Shown: piece after piece, positions 51,894 through 60,818 of the stretch
Numbering within the stretch: position 1 is the first letter of the stretch
Layout of the letters: each line of letters begins with the position of its first letter
DNA from: Xylophilus ampelinus
GTDB lineage: Bacteria; Pseudomonadota; Gammaproteobacteria; Burkholderiales; Burkholderiaceae_C
NCBI RefSeq assembly: GCF_901875635.1
Contig: NZ_CABFMN010000106.1
Coordinates: 62,001 to 126,000, forward strand
Length of the DNA: 64,000 bases
Reading direction: 5' to 3'
Notes under the pieces: model-generated
What the model saw: the letters and a program-made list of their open reading frames with translations, nothing else
What the model was told of the DNA's origin: nothing
Database searches by the model: none
Made by a program: the position numbers and the translations under genes

Positions 51894-53881
51894 ACACCGA
51901 GATCGACGACGGCCGCCGCCGCCTGGTCCTCGGCGCCCTGGGCGCCGCGGCTGGCGGCGCCACGGCCCAGACCCAACCCACCCGGAGCACTCCCATGGCC
52001 GACGCCGCCACTCCCGAATTGATCCTGCACAACGGCCGGTTCACCACGCTGGACCGCAGCAATCCCCTGGCGACTGCCGTCGCGATTGCCGATGGTCGCT
52101 TCCTGAAGGTGGGCCGCAGCGAGGACGTCCTGCCGCTGGCCGGCGCGCGCACCCGCGTGGTCGACCTGCAGGGCCGCAGCGTGCTGCCGGGCCTGATCGA
52201 CAACCACCTGCACATCATCCGCGGCGGGCTGAACTTCAACCTCGAGCTGCGCTGGGACGGCGTGCGCAGCCTGGCCGATGCGATGGCCATGCTGCGCCGG
52301 CAGGTGGCGATCACGCCCGCGCCGCAGTGGGTGCGGGTGGTAGGCGGCTTCACCGAACACCAGTTCGTGGAAAAGCGCCTGCCCACGATCGAGGAACTCA
52401 ACGCCGTCGCACCCGACACGCCCGTCTTCATCCTGCACCTGTACGACCGCGCCCTGCTCAACGGTGCAGCGCTGCGGGCCGTGGGCTACGGCAAGGACAC
52501 GCCGGCCCCGCCCGGCGGCGAGATCGTGCGCGACAGCGCCGGCAACCCCACCGGCCTGCTGCTCGCCAAGCCCAACGCAGCCATCCTCTATGCCACGCTG
52601 GCCAAGGGGCCGAAGCTACCACCCGAGTACCAGCTCAACTCCACGCGCCACTTCATGCGCGAGCTCAACCGGCTGGGCGTCACCGGCGCCATCGATGCCG
52701 GCGGCGGCTTCCAGAACTACCCGGAGGACTACCAGGTCATCCAGCAGCTCGCGGACGCGGGCCAGCTCACCATCCGCCTGGCCTACAACCTCTTCACCCA
52801 GAAGCCCAAGCAGGAGAAGCAGGACTTCCTGAACTGGACCGCCTCCTCGAAGTACAAGCAGGGCGACGACTACTTCCGCCACAACGGCGCGGGCGAGATG
52901 CTGGTCTTCTCGGCCGCCGACTTCGAGGACTTTCGCCAGCCTCGGCCCGACATGCCGGCCGAGATGGAGGGCGAGCTGGAAGAGGTCGTGCGGGTGCTGG
53001 TGCAGAACCGCTGGCCGTGGCGCATGCACGCGACCTACGACGAGACCATCAGCCGCTCGCTCGACGTGTTCGAGAAGGTCAACCGCGACACCCCGCTGGC
53101 GGGCCTGAACTGGTTCTTCGACCATGCGGAGACCATCTCGGAGCGCTCCATCGACCGCATCGCCGCGCTGGGCGGCGGCGTGGCGGTGCAGCACCGCATG
53201 GCCTACCAGGGCGAGTACTTCGTCGAGCGCTACGGCCCCGCCGCGGCCGAGGCGACGCCACCGGTCAAACGCATGCTCGACAAGGGCATCCACGTGTCGG
53301 CCGGGACCGACGCCACGCGCGTGGCCTCGTACAACCCGTGGGTGTCGCTGTCGTGGCTGGTCACCGGCAAGACGGTGGGCGGGCTGCAGATCACGCCCGA
53401 GCGCAACCTGCTCGACCGCGACACCGCCCTGCGCATGTGGAGCGAGAAGGTGACCTGGTTCTCCAACGAGGAAGGCAAGAAGGGCCGCATCGAGGCCGGC
53501 CAGCTGGCCGACCTGATCGTGCCCGACCGCGACTTCTTCGCCTGCCCCGAGTCCGAGATCGCCGACACCACCTCGCTGCTCACGATGGTCGGCGGCAAGG
53601 TGGTCTACGGTGTCGGCCCCTTCGCGCCGCTGGACGCCGGTGGGCCCCCGCCGGCCATGCCCGACTGGTCGCCCGTGCGCCGCTACGGCGGCTACGGCGC
53701 CTGGGGCCGCGAAGGTGCACCGCTGCAGACCACGCTGCGCCGCGCCGCCCAGGCCTGTGCCTGCGCGACGAGCTGCAACGTGCACGGCCACGCGCATGCA
53801 AGCGCCTGGGGCAGCCGGCTGCCGGTGGCCGATCTCAAGAGCTTCTGGGGCGCGCTGGGTTGCGCCTGCTGGGCGGTCTGA
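51890..53881 (+). CDS. YtcJ-like metal-dependent amidohydrolase with Cys/His-rich C-terminus
   Basis: The 663-residue protein is probably exported: GRRRLVLGALGAAAGGATAQ resembles a twin-arginine signal. The amidohydrolase_3 body has metal ligands in VLPGLIDNHLHIIRGGL, the middle WRMHATYDETI and FDHAETI, and the late Asp in VSAGTDATRVASYNPW. VGGKVVYGVGPF follows in the composite beta-sandwich domain. The final 45 residues carry six Cys and four His (CACATSCNVHGHAHA and LGCACWAV), which is unusual. The reaction may be hydrolysis of an amide, hydantoin-like or formamide bond outside the cytoplasm. It overlaps the XapX gene by four bases and the DoxX gene by one. Confidence 0.87.
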   Translation: MNTEIDDGRRRLVLGALGAAAGGATAQTQPTRSTPMADAATPELILHNGRFTTLDRSNPLATAVAIADGRFLKVGRSEDVLPLAGARTRVVDLQGRSVLPGLIDNHLHIIRGGLNFNLELRWDGVRSLADAMAMLRRQVAITPAPQWVRVVGGFTEHQFVEKRLPTIEELNAVAPDTPVFILHLYDRALLNGAALRAVGYGKDTPAPPGGEIVRDSAGNPTGLLLAKPNAAILYATLAKGPKLPPEYQLNSTRHFMRELNRLGVTGAIDAGGGFQNYPEDYQVIQQLADAGQLTIRLAYNLFTQKPKQEKQDFLNWTASSKYKQGDDYFRHNGAGEMLVFSAADFEDFRQPRPDMPAEMEGELEEVVRVLVQNRWPWRMHATYDETISRSLDVFEKVNRDTPLAGLNWFFDHAETISERSIDRIAALGGGVAVQHRMAYQGEYFVERYGPAAAEATPPVKRMLDKGIHVSAGTDATRVASYNPWVSLSWLVTGKTVGGLQITPERNLLDRDTALRMWSEKVTWFSNEEGKKGRIEAGQLADLIVPDRDFFACPESEIADTTSLLTMVGGKVVYGVGPFAPLDAGGPPPAMPDWSPVRRYGGYGAWGREGAPLQTTLRRAAQACACATSCNVHGHAHASAWGSRLPVADLKSFWGALGCACWAV

Positions 53882-54276
53882 TGGGTTGGACGCGATCCCC
53901 CTGGGTGTACCGGGCAGCCCTGCTGCTGCTGTGCGCGGCGTACCTGCAAGGCGGCCTGGTCAAGGCCTTCGACTTCGACGGCGCCATCGCCGAGATGACG
54001 CATTTCGGCCTCGCGCCGGCCGCGCCGCTGGCGGCCGCCGTGATCGTGCTGGAACTGGGTGCGTCGGTGTTGATCCTCAGCGGCCGGCTGCGCTGGCTCG
54101 GCGCCCTGATGCTGGCCGCCTTCACGCTGGGTGCCACCTTCCTCGCGCTGCGCTTCTGGGAGATGCCGCCGCCCCAACGCTTCGGCGCGGCCAATGCCTT
54201 CTTCGAGCACCTGGGCCTGGTGGGCGGCTTCATCCTCGTGGCCTGGCTCGACTGGAAGGAGCGCCTGCATGGCTGA
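53881..54276 (+). CDS. DoxX-like small membrane protein
   Basis: The 131-residue protein has four hydrophobic helices and the DoxX-type sequence YRAALLLLCAAYLQGGLVKA. The segment NAFFEHLGLVGGFILVAW is typical of the family. Roles of DoxX proteins are poorly defined (quinone or thiol redox, sulfur metabolism). It starts at the last base of the amidohydrolase stop (TGATG), so both are translated together, and overlaps the MFS gene by eight bases. Confidence 0.82.
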   Translation: MGWTRSPWVYRAALLLLCAAYLQGGLVKAFDFDGAIAEMTHFGLAPAAPLAAAVIVLELGASVLILSGRLRWLGALMLAAFTLGATFLALRFWEMPPPQRFGAANAFFEHLGLVGGFILVAWLDWKERLHG

Positions 54277-55849
54277 GGCCTCACCTAAAAGCAGTTTCGC
54301 ACCCCTGCGGCTCCCGGTGTTCGCGGTGCTGTGGGGCGCCACGGTGCTGGGCAACATCGGCAGCTTCATGCGCGACGTGGCCAGCGCCTGGCTGGTCACC
54401 GACCTGTCGCCCAGCCCCACGGCGGTCGCGCTCATCCAGACGGCGGCGACGCTGCCGGTCTTCCTGCTGGCCATCCCGGCCGGCGTGCTGTCGGACATCC
54501 TCGACCGGCGGCGCTTCCTGATCGCGGTGCAGGTCCTGCTCGCGGCGGTGAGCACCGCGCTGCTCCTGCTCTCGCGCTCGGGCGCGCTCACCGTCGAGTA
54601 CCTCATCGTGCTGACCTTCATCGGCGGCGTGGGCGCGGCGCTGATGGGGCCGACCTGGCAGTCCATCGTGCCGGAGCTGGTGCCGCGCGAGGAGCTGAAG
54701 AGCGCGGTGGCGCTCAACTCGCTGGGCATCAACATCGCGCGCGCGATCGGCCCGGCGCTGGGGGGTCTGATCCTGGCGAGCTTCGGTGCCGCGATGACCT
54801 ACGGCGCCGACGTGGCGAGCTACGTCTTCGTCATCGCCGCACTGCTGTGGTGGAAGCGGCCGGCAGCCACCGACGCCGACGGCCTGTCGGAGAACTTCGG
54901 CGGCGCCTTCCGGGCCGGCCTGCGCTATGCGCGCGCCAGCCGCGAACTGCACATCGTGCTGCTGCGTGCGGCCGTGTTCTTCCTCTTCGCCAGTGCCGCC
55001 TGGGCCCTGCTGCCGCTGGTGGCGCGGCAGATGCTCCAGGGCACGGCGGGCTTCTACGGCGTGCTGATGGGCGCCGTGGGTGCCGGCGCGATCGTGGGTG
55101 CGCTGGTGATGCCGCGGCTGCGCGCCAGGCTCGATGCCGACGGCCTGATCCTCCTGGCCTCGGTGCTCACGGTGGCGGTGCTGGGCGCGCTGGTGCTGGC
55201 GCCGCCGCAGTGGCTGGCGGTGTTGCTGCTGCTGGTGCTGGGCGTGGGCTGGATCACGGCGCTGACCACGCTCAACGGCGTGGCGCAGGCGGTGCTGCCC
55301 AACTGGGTGCGCGGCCGCGGCCTGGCCGTCTACCTCACGGTGTTCAACGGCGCCATGGCCGCGGGCAGCCTGGGCTGGGGCTTGGTGGCGCAGCAGATCG
55401 GCGTGCGCGGGGCGCTGGTGGGTGCCGCGGCCGGGCTGTTGCTCGTCGCCCTGCTCTTCCACCGCGTGCGCCTGCCTGCCGGCGAGGCCGACCTGCAGGC
55501 CTCGCGCCACTGGCCCGAGCCGCTGCTGGCCGAGCCCGTGGCGCACGACCGCGGGCCGGTGATGGTCCAGGTGGAGTACCGCGTGCGCAAGGAAGACCGG
55601 CCGGCCTTCCTGGAGGCGGTGCGCCGCCTGGCGCCCGAACGCCGCCGCGACGGCGCCTATGCCTGGGGCCTGCACGAACACACGGCCGACCCGGAGCGCA
55701 TCGTGGAATGGTTCATGGTCGAGTCCTGGGCCGAGCACCTGCGCCAGCACCACCGCGTGTCGCATGCCGACGCCGACCTGCAGGACGAGGTGGTGCGCTG
55801 GCACATCGGGCCGCAGCGGCCCGAGGTCCATCACTTCCTGGCGCTGTGA
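54269..55849 (+). CDS. MFS exporter (EntS/DitE type) fused to a C-terminal ABM/NIPSNAP-like domain
   Basis: Residues 1-410 of the 526-residue protein form a 12-helix MFS domain with FAVLWGATVLGNIGSFMRDV, PAGVLSDILDRRRFL and GPTWQSIVPELVPREELKSA, as in EntS-type exporters. Residues about 430-526 (QVEYRVRKEDRPAFLEAVRR, then WMVESWAEHLRQHHRVSHAD-like region) form a soluble dimeric alpha/beta barrel-like domain resembling antibiotic biosynthesis monooxygenase proteins. Together they resemble a known MFS-ABM architecture. It may export the product of the amidohydrolase or a toxic amide, or bind it via the extra domain. The family-3 repeat follows. Confidence 0.85.
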   Translation: MAEASPKSSFAPLRLPVFAVLWGATVLGNIGSFMRDVASAWLVTDLSPSPTAVALIQTAATLPVFLLAIPAGVLSDILDRRRFLIAVQVLLAAVSTALLLLSRSGALTVEYLIVLTFIGGVGAALMGPTWQSIVPELVPREELKSAVALNSLGINIARAIGPALGGLILASFGAAMTYGADVASYVFVIAALLWWKRPAATDADGLSENFGGAFRAGLRYARASRELHIVLLRAAVFFLFASAAWALLPLVARQMLQGTAGFYGVLMGAVGAGAIVGALVMPRLRARLDADGLILLASVLTVAVLGALVLAPPQWLAVLLLLVLGVGWITALTTLNGVAQAVLPNWVRGRGLAVYLTVFNGAMAAGSLGWGLVAQQIGVRGALVGAAAGLLLVALLFHRVRLPAGEADLQASRHWPEPLLAEPVAHDRGPVMVQVEYRVRKEDRPAFLEAVRRLAPERRRDGAYAWGLHEHTADPERIVEWFMVESWAEHLRQHHRVSHADADLQDEVVRWHIGPQRPEVHHFLAL

Positions 55850-55866
55850 GCCTGCGCGCGCGAGGG

Positions 55867-55915
55867 AACCGTTCGGGCTGAGCCTGTCGAAGCCCGGCGC
55901 GACCCTTCGACAGGT
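55867..55915. repeat. Family-3 inverted repeat, truncated copy
   Basis: The left arm AACCGTTCGGGCTGAGCCTG (from 55867, then TCGAAGC) matches the complete copy at 19311, but the right arm is short (CTTCGACAGG, about 55904-55913) and ends just before the stop codon of the minus-strand zinc-finger gene. It lies between convergent genes. Confidence 0.75.
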
Positions 55916-55916
55916 A

Positions 55917-56225
55917 TCAAACGTAGCGCGGGATCGGCCCGTTCTGCGGCGTGGTGTCGGTGCCCAGGTCGACCACGACCTTGTCGACGAAGCACCAGCC
56001 CCAGCCCTCGGGCGGGTCGTAGCCCTCGATGATCGGGTGCCCGGTGGCCTTGAAGTGCGCCCGCGCGTGGCGGTTGGGCGAGTCGTCGCAGCAGCCCACG
56101 TGGCCGCAGCTGCGGCACAGGCGCAGGTGCACCCAGCGGCTGCCGGTCTTGAGGCATTCCTCGCAGCCCAGCGAGCCGGGCGTGACGGTGTGGATGCTGT
56201 CGGTGTGGGTGCAGGCACGCGGCAT
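55917..56225 (-). CDS. UBP-type zinc finger protein
   Basis: The 102-residue protein is a single zf-UBP domain: CTHTDSIHTVTPGSLGCEEC, then LRLCRSCGHVGCCDDSPNRH, ARAHFKATGHPIIEGYDPPE, and a C-terminal WCFVDKVVVDLG strand. Cys and His at the usual places bind two to three zinc ions. In bacteria this fold has no deubiquitinase attached; its role is unknown, possibly binding of a protein C-terminus. GAGGAG lies nine bases before ATG 56225. It is preceded by the AraC gene on the same strand after 22 bases, so they may be co-transcribed. Confidence 0.87.
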   Translation of the reverse strand: MPRACTHTDSIHTVTPGSLGCEECLKTGSRWVHLRLCRSCGHVGCCDDSPNRHARAHFKATGHPIIEGYDPPEGWGWCFVDKVVVDLGTDTTPQNGPIPRYV

Positions 56226-56247
56226 GGCGGCGCTCTCCTCGAAGGGT

Positions 56248-57159
56248 TCAGTGGCGGTAGGTGCGCCGCCAGCGGCCGGGCGGCAGGCCCATGTGCTGCG
56301 TGAAGACGCGGCTGAAATGGCTCTGGTCGGCAAAGCCGCAGGTGGCCGCGATGTCGGCCAGCGTCAGCGAGGGCCTGGCGAGCAGCGTGCGCGCGCGTGC
56401 AAGGCGCTGCGCGACCAGCCACTGGTGCGGCGTCTGGCCCGTCGTCTCGCGGAAGGCATGGATGAAGTAGCTGCGCGACATGCCGCAGGCGTCGGCGACC
56501 TCCTGGGCCGACAGCTCGCCGTCCAGGCGAGCGGCAAGCATCTCCTTGGCCCGCAGTTCGAGCGTGCGCGGCAGCAGCCGGCGCCGCCGCGGCGGATCGG
56601 CCCGCTGGGCCTCGCAGCGGGCCAGCACATGGGCCGCCATGGCACCGGTGACATGGTCGAGAAAGAGCCGGCTCGCGGCCTGGGGTTGGGCCAGCGCGGG
56701 CAGCAGCGCCACTGCCAAGTGGTGCAGCACCTCGTCGCGCACGCCCGTCAGGCGGTTGGGTGCGCCCAGGCCCAGCGGCACGGCGCGGTCGGCGTCCTGC
56801 TCCAGTGCGGCATAGGGAAACTCCACCAGGAGGAAATCGAAGCCGCTTTTCATGTCGGCCCGGTAGCGCTCGTTGAAGTCGCGCACGTAGATGCTGCCGC
56901 AGGCGAAGTGGTGCGTGGTCGCATGGTGGGCGTGGATGATGCGCCGGCTGTGGCCGTCGGCCAGCGACACGCCCAGCAGGATGCCGCGGCCCGAGGGCGG
57001 CGTCTCGACGCTGCCGACCTGTTCGTCGCACACGGTCTTGCGGTAGATCTGCAGGCCACCGTCGAGCGAGAGCTGCTCGTTGCGCAGCAGCCGGTGGGCG
57101 GAGCAGCCCAGGGCGTCGCGAGGATGGGCAGGGACGGCGCGTGGGGCGGCAGCAGGCAT
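56248..57159 (-). CDS. AraC-family transcriptional regulator
   Basis: The 303-residue regulator has an N-terminal sensing domain of about 190 residues and the two HTH motifs of AraC at the C-terminus (GELSAQEVADACGMSRSYFI, HAFRETTGQTPHQWLVAQRL, then LTLADIAATCGFADQSHFSR and VFTQHMGLPPGRWRRTYRH). The N-domain resembles the AraC_binding_2 type, with RRIIHAHHATTHHFACGSIY being unusually His-rich. ATG 57159 is chosen as 200 extra residues of an open frame upstream overlap another gene. The target genes are unclear; the nearby zinc-finger gene follows it on the same strand. Confidence 0.88.
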   Translation of the reverse strand: MPAAAPRAVPAHPRDALGCSAHRLLRNEQLSLDGGLQIYRKTVCDEQVGSVETPPSGRGILLGVSLADGHSRRIIHAHHATTHHFACGSIYVRDFNERYRADMKSGFDFLLVEFPYAALEQDADRAVPLGLGAPNRLTGVRDEVLHHLAVALLPALAQPQAASRLFLDHVTGAMAAHVLARCEAQRADPPRRRRLLPRTLELRAKEMLAARLDGELSAQEVADACGMSRSYFIHAFRETTGQTPHQWLVAQRLARARTLLARPSLTLADIAATCGFADQSHFSRVFTQHMGLPPGRWRRTYRH

Positions 57160-57278
57160 GGTTGCAGAGGTCGGAGGTCCGGGCCGGAACGGGACCCCGA
57201 GTGTGACCGAGCGCCGCGCATCGTGGGTGACCTGCGTGCATGCCCCTCGCCCGCCGGGGCCGGGCGGCAGTGAGACGC

Positions 57279-58178
57279 TCAGGGCCGTGCCGCGGAGCCG
57301 CCCGGACGCGCCGTGGCGACCTGGGCGCGCAGTTCGCGCAGCCGGGCCTTGAGCCTCTGCTCGTTGTCCAGGCCCACCCGCACCATCAGCTTCTGCCCGG
57401 CCGACAGCGACTCGATCTTCGGGTCGGCGTATTCGTAGCGCACCCAGGGCTTCTCGGAGGGCACCTCGCCCTTGACCTCGACCACGCGGATGGCGATCGG
57501 CCCCTGCGGCTCGGGCGCGGCCAGCAGGTGGTCGATCACGGCGACGACGCGGTCGTTGAAATACTTGCCCGGGTAGCCCAGTTCCTCGTAGGCCTGCTGG
57601 AACAGCGGGTACAGGCGGGCGTAGAGCGTCGCGGCCTGCTTCGCATCGACCGACTCGGCGAAGCGAACGAAGGGTGTGTAGCGCGCCGCGTTGTCCGGCG
57701 CGACGGTGCGCTGCGTGCCCTCGCCCGACAGCGCGAAGCGCCCGCCGGTGGGCCGCGCGGGCCACACCTGCACCGGCGCATGCTCGCGCGGCAGGTTGTC
57801 GATGGTGGCGACGAAGCGCCGCACGAAGCCATCCATCTGCAGGAAGGCGGCGACGTTCTTGCCGCCGAGCAGTTCGGTGAGGGCCGAGCGCACGCGCGCA
57901 TCGGCGTCGGCAAGGGGCGGCAGGGCGTCGTCGGGCTTGGCGATGTCCTCGACCTGGTTCTGCGGCCCCTGCGCCACCGTCGGCGCGGGTGGCGCATCAT
58001 CCGGCGTGGCCGGCGGAGCCACGACGGAAGCTTCCGGCGTCGCCGCCGACTCGGCCTGGCGCTGCTGCCACCAGCGCCAGCCGAAGAAGCCGGCCGCCAG
58101 CAGGGCCAGCAGCACGACGACGATCAAGCCCACGGGGCGTTCGGCGGCGGGGCGGTAGTCGGGTTCGCGGTCGGTCAT
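57279..58178 (-). CDS. DUF3014-domain membrane-anchored protein
   Basis: The 299-residue protein has one N-terminal helix (PVGLIVVVLLALLAAGFFGW) followed by a Pro/Ala-rich linker (about 40-95) and a DUF3014 domain (about 95-280, LPPLADADARVRSALTELLG, FVRRFVATIDNLPREHAPVQ, then TPFVRFAESVDAKQAATLYA). It is probably inner-membrane-anchored with the domain in the periplasm. No function is known for the family. It is single, with the diguanylate cyclase upstream on the same strand after 218 bases, and the family-1 repeat in between. Confidence 0.85.
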   Translation of the reverse strand: MTDREPDYRPAAERPVGLIVVVLLALLAAGFFGWRWWQQRQAESAATPEASVVAPPATPDDAPPAPTVAQGPQNQVEDIAKPDDALPPLADADARVRSALTELLGGKNVAAFLQMDGFVRRFVATIDNLPREHAPVQVWPARPTGGRFALSGEGTQRTVAPDNAARYTPFVRFAESVDAKQAATLYARLYPLFQQAYEELGYPGKYFNDRVVAVIDHLLAAPEPQGPIAIRVVEVKGEVPSEKPWVRYEYADPKIESLSAGQKLMVRVGLDNEQRLKARLRELRAQVATARPGGSAARP

Positions 58179-58339
58179 GGCAAGAGCTTCCTCCGGGTTG
58201 GGTTGGCAGGCGTCCGACGGGCCATTGGACGCGCGTGACGCAACGTGCCCGTAACCTGCTGTGAACCTGCGGCGCGCGTCCCAGCCTGAGGGAATCGACG
58301 TAGAAGCCCGAGTTCCGCCGGCTGGCGCTGCGACGAAAT

Positions 58340-58402
58340 GCTACAAAAAAGATAGCTGCCAGCGCCCGGTGGACGGGCGCCGCGGCCATTTTTCATTCAA
58401 AT
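58340..58402. repeat. Family-1 intergenic hairpin repeat, copy c
   Basis: GCTACAAAAAAGATAGC (58340-58356) matches the first palindrome of copies a and b. AGCGCCCGGTGGACGGGCGC follows, then CGCGGCCATTTTTCATTCAA. On the minus strand its last bases supply the TGA stop (58397-58399) of the diguanylate cyclase gene, whose C-terminus (GGAPEI) therefore ends inside the repeat. The AGCGCCC hairpin is also found in family 2. Confidence 0.75.
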
Positions 58403-60124
58403 CTCCGGCGCGCCGCCGGTGTCGGCCACGCCCTCGCCATGGGCGCAGGCGCGGTTGCGGCCTTGCGCCTTGGCCTGGTAGAGCGCCTCGTCGGCCTGGC
58501 GCATCATGGCCCAGGCCACCCGCTCGCCCGGCGGCGCCGCCGCGACGCCGATGCTCACCGTGACCTGGCCGTAGACCGCGCTGCGTCGCGCCGCCACGGC
58601 CGCCACGAGCGCCTGCGCCAACGCCAGGGCATCGGCCCGCGCGGCCCCGGGCAGCAGCGCGACGAACTCCTCGCCGCCGTAGCGTGCCAGCAGGTCGCTC
58701 TCGCGCAGCCGGCTGCGCAGCACGCCGGCCAGCATGACGAGCACGTCGTCGCCGACCGGGTGGCCATGCAGGTCGTTGATGCGCTTGAAATGGTCGGCGT
58801 CGATCATCAGCACCGCCACCGGCTGGCCGTCACGCCGCGCGGCGGCCAGCGCGTGGTCCAGTTGCAGGTCGAAGGTGCGGCGGTTGGGCAGCCCGGTCAG
58901 CGGGTCGGTGCGCGCCTGGCGCCCGAGTTCGGCGTTGGCGGCCTCCAGTTCGGCCGTGCGCTCGCGCACCTGGCGCTCCAGGTCGTCCTGCGTGGCCATC
59001 AGCCGGGTGGTCATGCGGCCCAGGGCATCGGACAGCGAGCGCAATTCGGCGCTGCTGGCGGCCGGCGGCAGCCGTGCGCCCGGCACGCCCAGTTCGATCT
59101 CGCGCGCCGCCTTCGACAGGCGGCGCACGTCGGCGCCCAGCCGCACGGCGGCAAAGCGCACCAGCAATGCACCGACCAGCGCGGCGAGCACGCCGGCCAG
59201 CAGCGCATGGCGGCTGGCGTCGCGCACGTCGGCGAACACGGTCGCGGCCGGCTCGCGCGCGACGATGGTCCAACCCAGGTCGCCCAGCGCACGCGACGCC
59301 GGCAGCCGCGTCGCCGCGGTGAGCCATTCGGCGCCGTCGTGCCACGTCGCGACGGCCGGGCCGGCACCTGGCAGCGGCGGCATTCGCACGCCCTGGGCGG
59401 CCAGCTTCTGGCTCTGGCCTCGCGGCGCGAAGATCACCTGGCCCTCGCGGTCGAAGATGAAGATCTCGACGCCGCTGCCGCGCGCCTGCGTCGACAGCAC
59501 GGTGTCCACGACTTCGCCGACCCAGTCCCAGCTCGCGTGGACGCCCAGCACGCCCAGGCGCTGGCCGTCGCGGACGACCGGCGCCGCATAGTCGACGAAG
59601 CGCTGCGGCTCGCCGTCGCGGCCGGCCGGCAGCAGCGTGGCGAGCAGCTTGGCGGGATGCACGTCGCCCACGAAGGGGCCGTCCTGGCCGTGCAGGAACC
59701 ACGGGCGCTGCGCCACGCTCTGTCCGCGCAGCAGGTCGCCGGTGGCGGCGCGCACCGTGCCCGCCTCATCGGCCACGCCCACCCACAGGTGCGTGCGCGG
59801 CGCCGTGGCCTGGATCAGCTCCAGCGTCCGTTGCGCCTCGGGGCTGTCGAGCCCGGCCGTCCACACGGCGTCGCGGCGCGCCAGCAGGACGACCATGTCG
59901 GCGTTGGTGGTGAGGTCGTTGGCAAGGATGCGTGCCGCGTTGCCCGCCAGCAGCGTCAGCACCCGGCCGGCGTCGGTGCGCACCCGCTCGCTCAGCATCC
60001 CGCCCAGCACCCAGGTCAGCACGACCGCCGCCAGGACCACCAGCGCGCCGAACACCAGCGTGAGCTGGAGCTTGATGGTCAGCGGCAGCGACGGGCGCCA
60101 AGGCATCGGGCCGGACCTCCCCAT
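58397..60124 (-). CDS. Membrane diguanylate cyclase (dCache-HAMP-GGDEF)
   Basis: The 575-residue protein has a helix at about 19-45, a periplasmic region of about 260 residues with two-lobed Cache features (WFLHGQDGPFVGDVHPAKLL, then VVDTVLSTQARGSGVEIFIF), a second helix at about 300-325, a HAMP region (LGADVRRLSKAAREIELGVP), a coiled coil (RLMATQDDLERQVRERTAEL) and a GGDEF domain. The active site is GGEEF in LLARYGGEEFVALLP and the inhibitory RxxD site (RESD) is five residues before it, so it should make cyclic di-GMP with feedback control. ATG overlaps the esterase stop by one base (TGATG); ATG 60106 is a second candidate. Confidence 0.92.
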   Translation of the reverse strand: MGRSGPMPWRPSLPLTIKLQLTLVFGALVVLAAVVLTWVLGGMLSERVRTDAGRVLTLLAGNAARILANDLTTNADMVVLLARRDAVWTAGLDSPEAQRTLELIQATAPRTHLWVGVADEAGTVRAATGDLLRGQSVAQRPWFLHGQDGPFVGDVHPAKLLATLLPAGRDGEPQRFVDYAAPVVRDGQRLGVLGVHASWDWVGEVVDTVLSTQARGSGVEIFIFDREGQVIFAPRGQSQKLAAQGVRMPPLPGAGPAVATWHDGAEWLTAATRLPASRALGDLGWTIVAREPAATVFADVRDASRHALLAGVLAALVGALLVRFAAVRLGADVRRLSKAAREIELGVPGARLPPAASSAELRSLSDALGRMTTRLMATQDDLERQVRERTAELEAANAELGRQARTDPLTGLPNRRTFDLQLDHALAAARRDGQPVAVLMIDADHFKRINDLHGHPVGDDVLVMLAGVLRSRLRESDLLARYGGEEFVALLPGAARADALALAQALVAAVAARRSAVYGQVTVSIGVAAAPPGERVAWAMMRQADEALYQAKAQGRNRACAHGEGVADTGGAPEI

Positions 60125-60783
60125 CAGCCGAGCGACTGCAGCCAGTCCATGCTGTCGCGCAGCTCCTGCGCGGCGATGGTGTGGGCCACCGGGTAGTCGC
60201 GCCCCGACACCGCCAGCGGCAGCGTCGCCGCGAAGTCGCGGGTGGCCTGCGCCGCCTCGGGCGGGATGACGTTGTCGACGCTGCCGTGGCTGATCCACAG
60301 CGTCTTGCCGGCGAAGGCCTCGGCCGGCGCCACGTCGGGCAGCACCTCGGGCAGCAGGCGGCTGTGCCACACCAGCGCGGCGCGCAGCAGCGCCGGCCGC
60401 GTCAGCAGCAGCGACAGCGCCATGATCCCGCCCTGGCTGAAGCCGGCGGCCACCACGCGATCGGCCGGCACGCCCAGCTGCTGCGCCGCCGAGGCCAGCA
60501 GCTCGCCGACGAGGAAGCGGCTCTCGCGCTCCTGTTCGCGGTCGATGCGGCGTTGGCCATCGGGGCCGACCTGGAACTGGAACCAGGCGTAGGCGCCGGG
60601 CACCAGCACGTTCGGCGCGCGCAGGCTCAGCACATGGAACTGCGGGGCCACGAATCGGGCGAGGCCGAAGAGGTCTTCCTCGTGGCTGTTGACGCCGTGC
60701 ATCAGCAGCAGCAGCCAGGGCGTGGCCGTGCCCTCGGCGGCGGGACGGTGCAGGAAGGTGAGCGGAAGCTGGAGGTCGGCCAT
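60124..60783 (-). CDS. Alpha/beta hydrolase, carboxylesterase/phospholipase family
   Basis: The 219-residue serine hydrolase has the oxyanion segment WLLLLMHGVNSHEEDLFGLA, the nucleophile GFSQGGIMALSLLL, Asp in ISHGSVDNVIP and His in YPVAHTIA. The GFSQGG and HGxGxxxxD pattern place it in the phospholipase/carboxylesterase (YpfH-like) family. It is cytoplasmic. It is the middle gene of the nitronate monooxygenase/esterase/cyclase set on the minus strand and is translated together with the cyclase. Confidence 0.88.
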   Translation of the reverse strand: MADLQLPLTFLHRPAAEGTATPWLLLLMHGVNSHEEDLFGLARFVAPQFHVLSLRAPNVLVPGAYAWFQFQVGPDGQRRIDREQERESRFLVGELLASAAQQLGVPADRVVAAGFSQGGIMALSLLLTRPALLRAALVWHSRLLPEVLPDVAPAEAFAGKTLWISHGSVDNVIPPEAAQATRDFAATLPLAVSGRDYPVAHTIAAQELRDSMDWLQSLG

Positions 60784-60818
60784 CGTCGGTCGGATGCGCA
60801 GGGCGGGTGGAGGTGGAT

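Noticed and set aside
54281..57241. 986-residue minus-strand frame
   Set aside because: It covers the MFS gene in antisense and the AraC gene in a wrong frame; no motif supports it.
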